Assembly (NCBI GenBank): GCA_038236705.1
Contig: JBBRZN010000022.1
Location: 1 to 29,924 of the forward strand
DNA: 29,924 nt
Origin: AC-32 sp038236705
Lineage (GTDB): Bacteria; Actinomycetota; Thermoleophilia; Gaiellales; Gaiellaceae
Direction of reading: 5' to 3'
The notes under the pieces are model-generated. The model ran no database searches, had not been told where the DNA came from, and saw nothing but the letters and a program-made list of their open reading frames with translations. Of the stretch, positions 1-6,807 are shown piece by piece (position 1 is the stretch's first letter; every line of letters begins with the position of its first letter). The position numbers were made by a program, and so were the translations under genes.

Positions 1-93
1 CTTGGCCCATTCCTCTGTTGGAGGAGCGTCGAAGAGTTCTGTGCACGCGAGCAAGAGCGGTTCGTCACCCGAACCCACACGCAGGATCTTCAT
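1..93 (-). CDS. GNAT-type acetyltransferase, N-terminal fragment (runs off the left edge)
   Basis: An ATG on the minus strand at 93 opens a frame that stays open to base 1 (31 codons). It begins MKILRVGSGDEPLLLACTEL and continues with FDAPPTEEWA. This opening, with an FDxPPTxEW segment soon after the first strand, resembles aminoglycoside 3-N-acetyltransferase/GNAT proteins of the AAC(3)-I type, where it precedes the acetyl-CoA-binding fold. Only the N-terminus is in the window, so no catalytic or CoA-binding motif can be checked and a substrate cannot be named. The start is supported by a TACCAT box on the minus strand (101-106) exactly 7 bases upstream, the leaderless spacing seen for many genes here. 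The family call is recognition from a short segment and is therefore moderate. Confidence 0.55.
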   Translation of the reverse strand, partial: MKILRVGSGDEPLLLACTELFDAPPTEEWAK

Positions 94-100
94 CGACCAA

Positions 101-106
101 ATGGTA
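101..106 (-). promoter_or_regulatory. -10 box (TACCAT), leaderless promoter of the GNAT gene
   Basis: TACCAT on the minus strand lies 7 bases before the ATG at 93. A transcript starting about 7 bases after the box would begin at the start codon itself. No clear -35 is visible. Confidence 0.45.
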
Positions 107-131
107 GGGACTGGAAAGGTCTCCGTCGTCT

Positions 132-155
132 GGGCCAGTGTTCGTGAGTGACGCC
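132..155 (+). repeat. Dispersed GGCCAGTG repeat, copy A (degenerate)
   Basis: GGGCCAGTGTTCG is shared with the copies at 665, 1224, 2929 and 18462. The hairpin half (GGGA...TCCC) is eroded here. Further downstream ATCGCTGCAGG (168-178) also follows the copy at 1224, so homology extends beyond the core. Confidence 0.45.
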
Positions 156-262
156 CGATCGCTGCAGGTCGTCTTGCGCGCAGGACGTGGGTCGACGATG
201 ATCGCGGACAAGTTCTCCAAGACCCCCCGTGCGTATCGTCACGGGCTCACGAGAGGAGCGGC

Positions 263-537
263 ATGGTCGCAATAGTTCTAACCTCGAAGTAGCCGACTAC
301 GACGAATGGAAGAAACTGTTCGACTCCGACCCAGGCGGCCGTAAAGGCATCGCCACGGGACACACCGTCTCCCGCAACGTCGAGAACCCCAACGACGTCT
401 TCATCCGCACCGAATACAGGTCCGTCGAAGACGCGAAGAAAGTCCGCCAGCAACTACTCGATTCAGGCGCCCTCAACAACTCCACCGTCAAGACCCCGCC
501 CACCATCATCGAAACCGCAGACCAGGCCACCTACTAG
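263..537 (+). pseudogene. Small conserved alpha/beta-barrel-like protein, broken by a one-base frameshift
   Basis: ATG at 263 has a strong ribosome-binding site (GAGAGGAG, 251-258) and reads MVAIVLTSK before a TAG at 290-292. Reading from 289 in the next frame continues the natural sequence: VADYDEWKKLFDSDPGG, then a region ending at 537. Inserting one base near 289 would give a continuous protein of about 91 residues of the type MV-IVLTSKVADYDEWKK, which looks like small dimeric alpha/beta-barrel proteins (antibiotic-biosynthesis-monooxygenase-like). The longer frame opened by GTG 229 would replace the natural N-terminus with unrelated residues and lacks this ribosome site. No slippery heptamer is present at 284-290, so programmed frameshifting is unlikely; a mutation or an assembly error is simpler. 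Codon choice (many ACC, ATC, GAA, CAA) is unlike the GCG/GAG-rich neighbours and may mark transfer. Function unknown. Confidence 0.6.
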
Positions 538-664
538 AAGACGTCAGCCCACAACTTTCGGCGGCGAGAGACTCGGTCGGCCCCGCGGCCGGGATGGTTT
601 TGCGGCTCAAGCCTCAAGTGTTTTAACTCAGCCCAGATCAGCGTCCAACGATAGGAAAGTCGCC

Positions 665-690
665 TGTGCCAGCGTGCGGCAATGTCCCCC
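665..690 (+). repeat. Dispersed GGCCAGTG repeat, copy B
   Basis: TGTGCCAGCGTGCGGCAATG followed by TCCCCC matches copies C (1224) and D (2929) with a few substitutions. Confidence 0.5.
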
Positions 691-693
691 GAG

Positions 694-729
694 CTGCCAG
701 CTCGGCTCCCTCTGCCAGCTCGGCTCCCT
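694..729. repeat. Exact 18-bp tandem duplication
   Basis: The unit CTGCCAGCTCGGCTCCCT occupies 694-711 and is repeated without change at 712-729. It lies between two genes and abuts repeat copy B. Confidence 0.9.
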
Positions 730-755
730 AGTAGTCGCGTTGACTGAGTTGGCGT

Positions 756-1121
756 TTAGCCAGGAACCTTTGCCTGCTCGCTGATGTAGGTGGACAAGAC
801 CTCCGGCAGCTCCATCTCCGGCGGGTTGTTGAGATCGAGTCCTGAGAGAGCGAGGACGTGCTCCTTGAACCAGAGATCGAAGTCTTCCTCCGACTGGGAG
901 AACTGGCCCAAAGCCTTCGCGAAGTCTTCGCTCTCGATGTAGATGACGGCGGTGTCGCCAGCGTCAGTGTGGGCCAGCCAGGCGATCTCCCGGGTGATCC
1001 CGAGTCGCTCCTCAGAATCGCGGAACTCGTTGCGTCGCGAGCCTTCGACTTCACGGTAGAACTCACGGGTCGCCTCTGACTTGCCGGGTAGAACCGGGAC
1101 GACGAGACAGGTCTGCTCCAC
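756..1121 (-). CDS. Small conserved protein, DUF6176-like
   Basis: A 121-residue soluble protein starting at GTG (1121) with an AAAGGAGG ribosome-binding site (1125-1132) at good spacing. It begins MEQTCLVVPVLPGKSEATRE and continues with a charged helix rich in Glu and Arg, then AWLAHTDAGDTAVIYIESED and a helical tail. The pattern of a strand ending in PVLPGK, a long charged helix and a second strand pair resembles the DUF6176 family of small ferredoxin-like-fold proteins; that name is from memory of the family, and no biochemical function is established. There are no membrane segments. A TAATGT box at 1152-1157 on the minus strand may serve as the -10 of a promoter with a short leader. It stands alone between repeat-bearing intergenic regions. 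Confidence 0.65.
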   Translation of the reverse strand: MEQTCLVVPVLPGKSEATREFYREVEGSRRNEFRDSEERLGITREIAWLAHTDAGDTAVIYIESEDFAKALGQFSQSEEDFDLWFKEHVLALSGLDLNNPPEMELPEVLSTYISEQAKVPG

Positions 1122-1151
1122 GACTCCTCCTTTGTTTGCGTCTGCCTAGCG

Positions 1152-1157
1152 ACATTA
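1152..1157 (-). promoter_or_regulatory. Possible -10 box (TAATGT) for the DUF6176-like gene
   Basis: TAATGT on the minus strand, about 30 bases before the GTG at 1121, leaves room for the leader with its AAAGGAGG site. Single-motif evidence only. Confidence 0.3.
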
Positions 1158-1223
1158 CGCCAGCCGACCCACGATCACAAGAACTTGCGGCCCGTCCGGA
1201 TGTCGGGCAAGGACAGAGCCTCC

Positions 1224-1248
1224 TGTGCCAGTGTTCGGGAATATCCCC
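1224..1248 (+). repeat. Dispersed GGCCAGTG repeat, copy C
   Basis: TGTGCCAGTGTTCGGGAATA followed by TCCCC. The GGGA-ATA-TCCC part can form a small hairpin. The downstream sequence ATCGCTGCAGG (1280-1290) matches that following copy A. Confidence 0.55.
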
Positions 1249-1313
1249 TGAGGAAGCGAAGGTGCGAGACTCGGGTCGGATCGCTGCAGGCCCGTTCGGG
1301 CACAATCCCCGAC

Positions 1314-1925
1314 GTGGATTACAGGATCTACCACGCCGTCAACGAGTTCGCAGTTGACTTCAAGTGGCTGGCGCACGCCACCTACTTCTTCGAGACCGTC
1401 GGAGTCGTGGTCTACGGAGTGGCGGTCGTCGTGCTCTGGTTGGCGACGGCGCCCGGCGAGGAGCGGGGCTGGAAGCTGGCTGCGCTCGCAGGAGGCGCGG
1501 CCGCGGGCCTTTCCTTACTGATCAACCAAGTCATCGCCAAAGTGATCTGGCATCGCCCTCGACCGTACGAGACCCACCCGCAGGTCTACCACCTAACTCA
1601 TTCTCACGATCCCTCATTCCCGAGCGATCACGCGAGCGCGGCCTTCGGGATCGCATTCGGCATCTACTTCGTCGATCGCCGGGTCGGCAGGTTCTTTATC
1701 GCGGTCGCGACGCTAATCGCAGCGGGCCGCGTCCTCGTCGGCGCTCATTACGTGACCGACGTCCTTGCCAGCCTCGTCATCTCGGCGATCGCTGCCTATG
1801 TGATCGTGCGCTTTACGCGGCCCCTGCTCGATCTCTGTGTTCGGTTGTTCGAGCGGCTGTCCGACCCGGTGGTCAGGCCGCTTCACAGGCGGCGGCAGCG
1901 CCGAACGTCTCTGCCCGCCCGCTAA
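1314..1925 (+). CDS. PAP2-family membrane phosphatase (probable undecaprenyl-diphosphatase, BcrC-like)
   Basis: A 203-residue integral membrane protein with the three phosphatase motifs of the PAP2 superfamily in order: KVIWHRPRP (the K-x6-RP motif), SFPSDHAS (the PSGH-type motif with its catalytic His) and GRVLVGAHYVTD (the R-x5-H-x3-D motif with the nucleophilic His). Five or so hydrophobic helices surround them. SHDPSFPSDHAS is typical of BcrC-type enzymes that dephosphorylate undecaprenyl diphosphate to recycle the cell-wall lipid carrier, but other lipid-phosphate substrates are possible. GTG 1314 is preferred over the longer frame from 1185 because the upstream part has no membrane or family character and overlaps repeat copy C; CACAAT lies 7 bases before the GTG. 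The C-terminus is a basic tail. Confidence 0.8.
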   Translation: MDYRIYHAVNEFAVDFKWLAHATYFFETVGVVVYGVAVVVLWLATAPGEERGWKLAALAGGAAAGLSLLINQVIAKVIWHRPRPYETHPQVYHLTHSHDPSFPSDHASAAFGIAFGIYFVDRRVGRFFIAVATLIAAGRVLVGAHYVTDVLASLVISAIAAYVIVRFTRPLLDLCVRLFERLSDPVVRPLHRRRQRRTSLPAR

Positions 1926-1994
1926 AACCCTGCACTGCACCCGTGGCATGGGCCCCTGAGAGGCCCCGCTTCGCGGCGATCTATGCTCAGTCCT

Positions 1995-2852
1995 GTGGGG
2001 CGCGCTCTCACAAGCGACAGGCGTTGCCTGTCCCGCTCGCGGCGGAGGGCCGCCATCGCGGCGATCGGGCCGCTCGTTGTGCTCGCGGGGATTCTGTGGG
2101 CGCTCGCGCAGCCTGAGCGCCTCCTGCTCCTCGACCCGGACGCGCACGGCTTCTGGTCGCTAGCGGTGGAACCGCCGCTGCTCGTCCTGGTGGCAGGCGT
2201 CTTCTTCCAGGGGTTCATCGCCTCGGGCCTCCTCCGCGATCTCGAGCGGTCGGAGCTGGGCTAGCTGGAGCCGCGCTCCGAGCACGTCCACTGGATGTTC
2301 GCGACGGGCTTCCTGGTCCTCGCCGCGTGCCTGCTCGCGCAGGCGATCGTCGGGGACGAGGTCTGGAATCTGAGCGCCTGGCGCCGCTACTTCTTCCCCG
2401 GCTTCGGCTTCGTGATGGGGCTCGCGATGTGGGGCGTCGCGGTGCTCTCGGGAGGCTCGACGATTCACCTGCTCGCGCACTGCACCTGGGCGCAGGTGAT
2501 GATGCTTGCCGGTGGCGCGCACCTCGGTCTCGCGCGCGGAAAGCTCCAGCACCGCTTCTGGCGGTTGACCATGCCTCTCGCGCTCGGAGTCTCGGGCCTC
2601 GCGTTCATCAGTCACGAGGAGAACGGCTGGTTGCACAGCCGTTCGGCGCTCGTGCACCATATCTGCGGGTGGACGCTCGTGGTCGGCGCGCTCTTCCCGC
2701 TCGGCGCGGCGTTCCGGCCGCGCTCGCGCTTCTTCCGCCTCGGTTTCGCGGCGACGTTCGTCGTGCTGGCGATCACGCTGTTCGCGCTGCGGGACAGCGG
2801 TCCAGTCCTGGGCAACATCTCGTCGACCGGCCGCGGGGACGAACGCCGCTGA
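1995..2852 (+). pseudogene. Multi-pass membrane protein split by an in-frame TAG stop
   Basis: Two open stretches in the same frame, up to 2261 and from 2265 to 2852, are separated only by a TAG at 2262-2264. Read through, they form one membrane protein of about 285 residues with 7-8 hydrophobic segments, starting at GTG 1995 (TATGCT box 7 bases before it) or ATG 1983. The first part has a basic N-terminus and two membrane segments and ends LRDLERSELG; the second resumes LEPRSEHVHWMFATGF. Histidines are concentrated near membrane borders: HVHW, HLLAHC, KLQHRFW, FISHEENGWLHSR and LVHHICGW. Such a pattern could bind haem or metal, but I do not recognise the family. An ATG at 2295 could restart translation of the second half. 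A nonsense mutation or a base error explains the split; readthrough cannot be excluded. Confidence 0.6.
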
Positions 2853-2928
2853 TGGCCGCGGCCTTCGGGTCGCTCCTGGCATCGCCCTGCGTGTCTAAGT
2901 AACGCCTCGGGAGAGCTCAGCGTCGGCT

Positions 2929-2952
2929 GGGCCAGTGTGCGGGAATGTCCCC
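2929..2952 (+). repeat. Dispersed GGCCAGTG repeat, copy D (closest to consensus)
   Basis: GGGCCAGTGTGCGGGAATGT followed by CCCC. GGGA-ATG-TCCC can form a short hairpin. Confidence 0.6.
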
Positions 2953-3053
2953 GAGCGATCCACCTTGGCTCTCAAGACGTGGGCACAGCCGGCGGCCAGA
3001 ACATGCGGTAGGCGCACCCGAGCCGACTGAGCCGCTACAAAACTCTGTTGCCC

Positions 3054-3059
3054 TAGTCT
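3054..3059 (+). promoter_or_regulatory. -10 box (TAGTCT) before a 25-codon frame
   Basis: TAGTCT lies exactly 7 bases before ATG 3067, the leaderless spacing of this window. Confidence 0.35.
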
Positions 3060-3066
3060 TCGGTCG

Positions 3067-3144
3067 ATGCTCGGAAGACTGCGCCGAGGGCTGCGCAGGG
3101 TCTTGCTCGGCTTGATCGAGGTTCGGTCGCCGTACAACGATTGA
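3067..3144 (+). CDS. Possible small cationic peptide or decayed N-terminus (25 residues)
   Basis: ATG 3067 opens 25 codons ending at TGA 3142. The product starts MLGRLRRGLRRVLLGLIEVR and ends SPYND. It is a basic amphipathic helix with five Arg in the first twelve residues and a short acidic end. The only support is the TAGTCT box at leaderless spacing. Because neighbouring genes are broken, it may equally be the N-terminus of a decayed gene. I do not recognise it. Confidence 0.25.
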   Translation: MLGRLRRGLRRVLLGLIEVRSPYND

Positions 3145-3453
3145 GTCCGGGATCGGACGCGTTGGTCCGTCTCGAATGGTCGAGTTGGTGTGGGCGAGGT
3201 TCAAATGGGAGAGGACGTTCAGGGCCGATGCCTCGCGGCCTCGTGATCCTGCTTCGAGGGCGCACGCTCGGCCGGTTCAGTGTCAACGGCGCGCCGGCCT
3301 GCTACCAACCTCGACAGCCTTCGTTTATCGCGGTTACGACGTTCGTCCGCGTAACAAGCTCAGCGTCCGGCTGACACCGCGTCCGCCCCGGCGAGACCGG
3401 AGCAACATCGCTTGGGACAGCGTCCTCTCATCAGAAGAGGCCAGCTCGGCTAA

Positions 3454-3620
3454 CTAGCCCGTGAGGATGAATTCGCGGATCACCGCGAGCGCTTCCTGCG
3501 GTTGTCCCGGAAGACCCCGTGCCCGGCGTCGGAGAACACCTCGAGCACAGCGGCCCCCGGCGGCGTGATTGACTCGAAAAGAGGCTTCGTGACGACACGG
3601 CAGGCGAGGATCGACTCGAC
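3454..3620 (-). pseudogene. Alpha/beta hydrolase, frameshifted C-terminal remnant
   Basis: On the minus strand from about 3620 the frame reads PPGAAVLEVFSDAGHGVFRD, the classic end of an alpha/beta hydrolase with the catalytic His in AGHGVFRD. It then runs NRRKRSR to a stop. Adding one base after the Asn codon (about 3505) restores DNPQEALAVIREFILTG and a TAG at 3454-3456, the usual family C-terminus (helix after the His). No upstream core with the nucleophile elbow (GxSxG) or the catalytic Asp is visible, so only about 55 residues remain. The remnant points toward the glycosyltransferase and has no start. The assignment is from motif and position; the degree of decay makes a functional product very unlikely. 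Confidence 0.6.
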
Positions 3621-3716
3621 ATCGAATGCTCGTGGTTCTGGGTCTGGTCGCTCGTCGGAGCCGCCACGCCGTCCGCCTGCGTCGCACCGGCGCATAGCGG
3701 CGCTCCCGCGCGTCAG

Positions 3717-3722
3717 TATCTT
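3717..3722 (+). promoter_or_regulatory. -10 box (TATCTT), leaderless promoter of the glycosyltransferase operon
   Basis: TATCTT is followed by exactly 7 bases and the GTG at 3730. It supports this start over the longer frame from 3502. Confidence 0.5.
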
Positions 3723-3729
3723 CGTGCCG

Positions 3730-4848
3730 GTGAAGGTCGGAATCGTCGTCCCATATTCGTGGTCCTACTGGGGTGCAGTTCCCGAGCACGCCGAGCTCAA
3801 GGCCGAGGCGCTGCAACGGCTCGGGGTCGAGACGCGGACGCTCATGGGGCACGACCCTCCGGGGAGCTTCACGCGCGTGCTGCATCCCCGGCACGGTCGG
3901 CACGGGCAGCCGCCGGCGGACGTGATCCCGGTCGGGCGCTCGGTGATCGTGCCGGCCAACGGAGCGCTGCCGAACATCATCCTCAGCCCGTCCGCGGTGC
4001 CGCGGATCAGGCGGATCCTCGAGCGAGAGCGCTTCGACGTGGTGCACCTGCACGAGCCGATGACGCCGATCATCTGCACGGCCGTAATGGCGTGGGCGCG
4101 CTGCCCGATCGTCGCGACCTTCCACGCCTCGGGCGGGCTCGGCTGGCTGCACGCGGGCCGGCCGGTGTGGGGCTTCCTGATGGACCGGATCGACCACCGG
4201 ATCGCGGTCTCCGATGCGGCCAGCGCCTCCGCCGCGCGCTGGTTCCCGGGCGACTACGAGGTGATCGCGAACGGCGTGCTGATTCCTCCGGAGGCCGACG
4301 CCGGCGGACGTGAGAACCGCGTTGTCTTCATCGGACGGCACGACCACCGCAAGGGCATGCTGGTGCTGCTGCGCGCCTGGCCGGAGATCCACCGGCGCAC
4401 GGGCGCACGCCTGCGGCTCGTCGGCGCCGACCCGCTGATGGTGCGACTGGCGCTCTCGCGCGTGGGCGAGGGGGACGCGGAGGGGATCGACGCACTCGGG
4501 TTCCTCAGCCAGGACGACCTCACGGCAGAGCTGCTGGCTGCCAAGGCGCTGGTGGCGCCGTCGCTCGGCGGCGAGAGCTTCGGGATGGTGCTGACCCGGG
4601 CGTTTGCCTGCGCGACACCGGTGGTTGCCTCGGACATCTCGGGGTACCGTGACGTCATGACGGACGAGACGGGCCTGCTCGTCCCGCCGGATGATCCAGG
4701 CGCGCTGGCGGACGGGGTCACTGGCCTGCTTACGGACGAGCCGCGTCGGCAGCAGCTCGGGGCCTCGGCGCGGCGGCTCGCCCAGGAGCGCTACTCCTGG
4801 AACGACATCGCACGGCGGCTCTCCGCAATCTACGAAGGGCTCGCGTGA
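3730..4848 (+). CDS. GT4-family glycosyltransferase (PimA-like)
   Basis: A 372-residue GT-B glycosyltransferase beginning VKVGIVVPYSWSYWGAVPEH, the glycine-containing N-terminal loop of GT4 enzymes. FDVVHLHEPMTP in the N-domain and NGVLIPPEA, FIGRHDHRKGM, APSLGGESFGMVL and TPVVASDISGYRDV in the C-domain are hallmark GT4 segments that bind the nucleotide sugar. The usual E-x7-E motif is altered: the first Glu is present (GESFGMVLTR) but the second is Arg. It resembles PimA, the mannosyltransferase acting on phosphatidylinositol, but the acceptor cannot be read from sequence. The next gene overlaps its stop (GTGA), so it is probably co-translated with a flippase-like membrane protein, suggesting a glycolipid or cell-envelope glycan role. 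GTG 3730 is chosen because family homology starts there and a TATCTT box sits 7 bases upstream. Confidence 0.85.
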   Translation: MKVGIVVPYSWSYWGAVPEHAELKAEALQRLGVETRTLMGHDPPGSFTRVLHPRHGRHGQPPADVIPVGRSVIVPANGALPNIILSPSAVPRIRRILERERFDVVHLHEPMTPIICTAVMAWARCPIVATFHASGGLGWLHAGRPVWGFLMDRIDHRIAVSDAASASAARWFPGDYEVIANGVLIPPEADAGGRENRVVFIGRHDHRKGMLVLLRAWPEIHRRTGARLRLVGADPLMVRLALSRVGEGDAEGIDALGFLSQDDLTAELLAAKALVAPSLGGESFGMVLTRAFACATPVVASDISGYRDVMTDETGLLVPPDDPGALADGVTGLLTDEPRRQQLGASARRLAQERYSWNDIARRLSAIYEGLA

Positions 4849-5921
4849 ACTACCGCATCCCGGGGACGCCGCTGCTCCGGGCCGTGGTGGTGATGGCCGC
4901 CGCTGCGGGGGTGGTCGCCCTGCTGTGGTGGCGCGGCCCGAACTGGAGCCAGGTGTGGCACGCCTTCGACGCCGTCCGCTGGCAGTGGGTGGCAGCGGCG
5001 ATCGGGCTGAACCTGCTCTCCGTCATGGTGCGTGCGGTCGCCTGGCGCACCGTGATCAAGCAGGCGATGAAACCGCCGCATCCGAGCTACATGCTCGTCT
5101 TCTCGGCGTTCTCGGTCGGGCTCTTCGCGAACGCGGTGTTGCCGGGGCGGATCGGCGAGCTCGCGCGCGTCGCCGTGCTGACGCGGAAGCTGCGGCTCCA
5201 GGGACAGGGCGAGAGAGGCACGTGGGCGGCGCTCGTCGGGACGGTGTTTGCCCACCGCCTCTTCGACCTCGTGCCGACTGCCGGGCTGATCCTCTACGTG
5301 CTGTTCACGGCACGCATTCCCCACTGGGCAATCACGAGCCTCGTCGTCGTGCTGGCAATCGGCTTCGGGCTGTTCGCGTTCGCCTTCGCGAGCGCGCGGA
5401 ACCGCCGCCAGTTGGAGGAGCTTGGGCCGATCCGCCGCCTGGTGGAGATGGGCCGGCACGGTCTCGGCGTGCTGCACGCGCCGGGCGCCGCGGCGGTAGC
5501 GGCGTTCTTTCAGTGCCTCGGCTGGCTCTGCCAGTTCTTCGCGGTCTACACGGCGATGCGGGCCTTTCACATCCACTCGCCGCTACCCGCAGCCGGGCTC
5601 GTGCTGCTGCTGATGAATGTGGCGACGCTGTTCCCACTCTGGCCGGGCAACATCGGCCTGCTGCAGGCGGCGATCGCGCTGCCGCTGCGCTCGTACGGCG
5701 TGCCCGCGGGGAAGGCGATCGCGTACGGCTTCGGGCTCCAGGCGATCGAGGCCTCGGTGGGGATCGGCGTCGGCCTGATCTTCCTCGCGCGCGAGGGCCT
5801 CTCGTTCGCGATGCTCCGGCGCATGCCGCAGGCGGCTGAAGCGGAGGTGCCCGAGGATCAGGCGGGAGTGACCGAGGCCCGGGAAGACAGGGCCCGTGCC
5901 CGCGCTCGCATCTCCCGCTAG
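4845..5921 (+). CDS. Flippase-like integral membrane protein (LPG synthase TM / UPF0104 family)
   Basis: A 358-residue protein with about eight membrane segments and a short charged C-terminal tail. The segments AVLPGRIGELARVAVLTRK and LWPGNIGLLQAAIALPLR are characteristic of the lysylphosphatidylglycerol synthetase transmembrane/AglD-like family, whose members move or modify lipids and act beside glycosyltransferases. The start GTG 4845 overlaps the stop of the glycosyltransferase by four bases, implying translational coupling, so it may translocate the glycolipid made by that enzyme; this is inference from context. The 3' end overlaps the glycerate kinase by 26 bases. No soluble aminoacyl-transfer domain is present, so it is not a full MprF. 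Confidence 0.75.
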   Translation: MNYRIPGTPLLRAVVVMAAAAGVVALLWWRGPNWSQVWHAFDAVRWQWVAAAIGLNLLSVMVRAVAWRTVIKQAMKPPHPSYMLVFSAFSVGLFANAVLPGRIGELARVAVLTRKLRLQGQGERGTWAALVGTVFAHRLFDLVPTAGLILYVLFTARIPHWAITSLVVVLAIGFGLFAFAFASARNRRQLEELGPIRRLVEMGRHGLGVLHAPGAAAVAAFFQCLGWLCQFFAVYTAMRAFHIHSPLPAAGLVLLLMNVATLFPLWPGNIGLLQAAIALPLRSYGVPAGKAIAYGFGLQAIEASVGIGVGLIFLAREGLSFAMLRRMPQAAEAEVPEDQAGVTEAREDRARARARISR

Positions 5922-6807
5922 CCTCAAGGGCGTCCTCTCGGCGGGTGAGGCCGCTGCGGCTTTGGCCCGCGGCTTCCGGCGGGCCGGCGCGGAGGTCGAC
6001 GAGCTGCCCATCGCCGACGGGGGCGAGGGGACCGCTGAGCTGCTCGGCGCGAAGGTGATGCGGGTGGAGCAGGTGCACGACGCCTTCGGCCGGCCTCGCG
6101 AAGCGCCGATCCGGGAGCTCGCGGGCGGCACCGTCGTCGTCGAGAGCGCGGACGTGCTGCCGCTCGACCCGGGGCGGCTGGACGTGCGGGCCGCCTCGAG
6201 CCGGGGGCTCGGCGAGCTGCTCGCGCGCGTTGGCGCGTGCCCGCGGCTACTGGTGTGTCTCGGCGGCACGGCCACGATGGACGGCGGCGTGGGGCTCCTC
6301 GAGGTTCTCGACGAGCTGCCCGGGCCGACGACTGTGCTCTGCGACGTTCGCGCCACGCTGCTCCAGGCGCCGCGGCTCTTCGGGCCGCAGAAGGGCGCGC
6401 TCGCCGACGATGTGCTCGACCTCGAGCAGCGGTTCATGTTGCTCGACCACGCGCAGTCCCTGGCGAAGCTGCCTGGTGGCGGCGCTGCGGGCGGCCTCGG
6501 CGCGGCGCTCGCCTCGCTCGGCGCCGAGCTCGTGCCGGGGGCGCTCTATGTGCTGGACGCGATCGGCTTCCGCCAACGGGCGGCCGCCGCCGATCTCGTC
6601 GTCACGGGCGAGGGCACCGTCGACCGGGCGACCTTCGAGGGCAAGGCACCGGGCGAGGCGTTACGGATCTGCGAGGAGCTCGGCGTGCCGTGCGTGCTCT
6701 TCGGCGGGCAGGTCGACGAGGGGATCGAGGCAGTCGCTCTCAGCGGCGATCCAGCGCGCGCCGCCGAGGATCTCGAGGAGCTAGGCCTCGGCCTCGGCCT
6801 GGCGTAG
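5896..6807 (+). CDS. Glycerate kinase, GarK/GlxK family (short form)
   Basis: A 303-residue protein with the glycerate kinase type-2 signature: SLKGVLSAGEAAAALARGF at the N-terminus (family: DSFKGxLSxxEAA), DELPIADGGEGTAELL, LGGTATMDGGVGLLEVL, CDVRATLLQAPRLFGPQKGA and DLVVTGEGTVDRATFEGKAP. It phosphorylates D-glycerate with ATP to a phosphoglycerate. Family members usually have about 370-380 residues; here roughly 40 residues are missing after the DGGVG motif and other loops are trimmed, yet all major motifs remain. In the first motif Asp-Ser-Phe is Ala-Ser-Leu. The GTG at 5896 lies inside the preceding gene, indicating an operon. Its 3' end overlaps the convergent cNMP-binding gene by 27 bases. 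Confidence 0.8.
   Translation: MPALASPASLKGVLSAGEAAAALARGFRRAGAEVDELPIADGGEGTAELLGAKVMRVEQVHDAFGRPREAPIRELAGGTVVVESADVLPLDPGRLDVRAASSRGLGELLARVGACPRLLVCLGGTATMDGGVGLLEVLDELPGPTTVLCDVRATLLQAPRLFGPQKGALADDVLDLEQRFMLLDHAQSLAKLPGGGAAGGLGAALASLGAELVPGALYVLDAIGFRQRAAAADLVVTGEGTVDRATFEGKAPGEALRICEELGVPCVLFGGQVDEGIEAVALSGDPARAAEDLEELGLGLGLA

Larger units (their letters stand above)
538..755. other. Intergenic stretch with repeat copy B and an 18-bp tandem duplication
   Basis: No credible coding frame is seen. It contains a degenerate copy of the dispersed repeat at 665-690 and, directly after it, an exact 18-bp tandem duplication at 694-729. The first duplicated unit includes the GAGCTG-C-CAGCTC palindrome (691-703). 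Confidence 0.5.
2853..3453. other. 600-bp stretch without a convincing gene
   Basis: It holds repeat copy D (2929-2952) and a 25-codon open frame with a well-placed -10 box (3054-3144). The remaining frames have poor codon character and no recognisable protein. It may be decayed coding sequence, as the flanking broken genes suggest. Confidence 0.4.

Noticed and set aside
280..295. Programmed -1 frameshift in the first broken gene
   Set aside because: There is no slippery heptamer or downstream hairpin; a mutation or sequence error is simpler.
1185..1313. Longer N-terminus of the PAP2 phosphatase
   Set aside because: This part contains repeat copy C and has no membrane or family character; GTG 1314 is better supported.
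2160..2882. 240-codon open frame on the minus strand
   Set aside because: It is antisense to the membrane protein, is extremely rich in Arg, Glu and His, and shows no family features; long antisense frames are expected at this GC content.
3454..4392. 312-codon minus-strand frame
   Set aside because: It is mostly antisense to the glycosyltransferase. Only its last codons belong to the hydrolase remnant.
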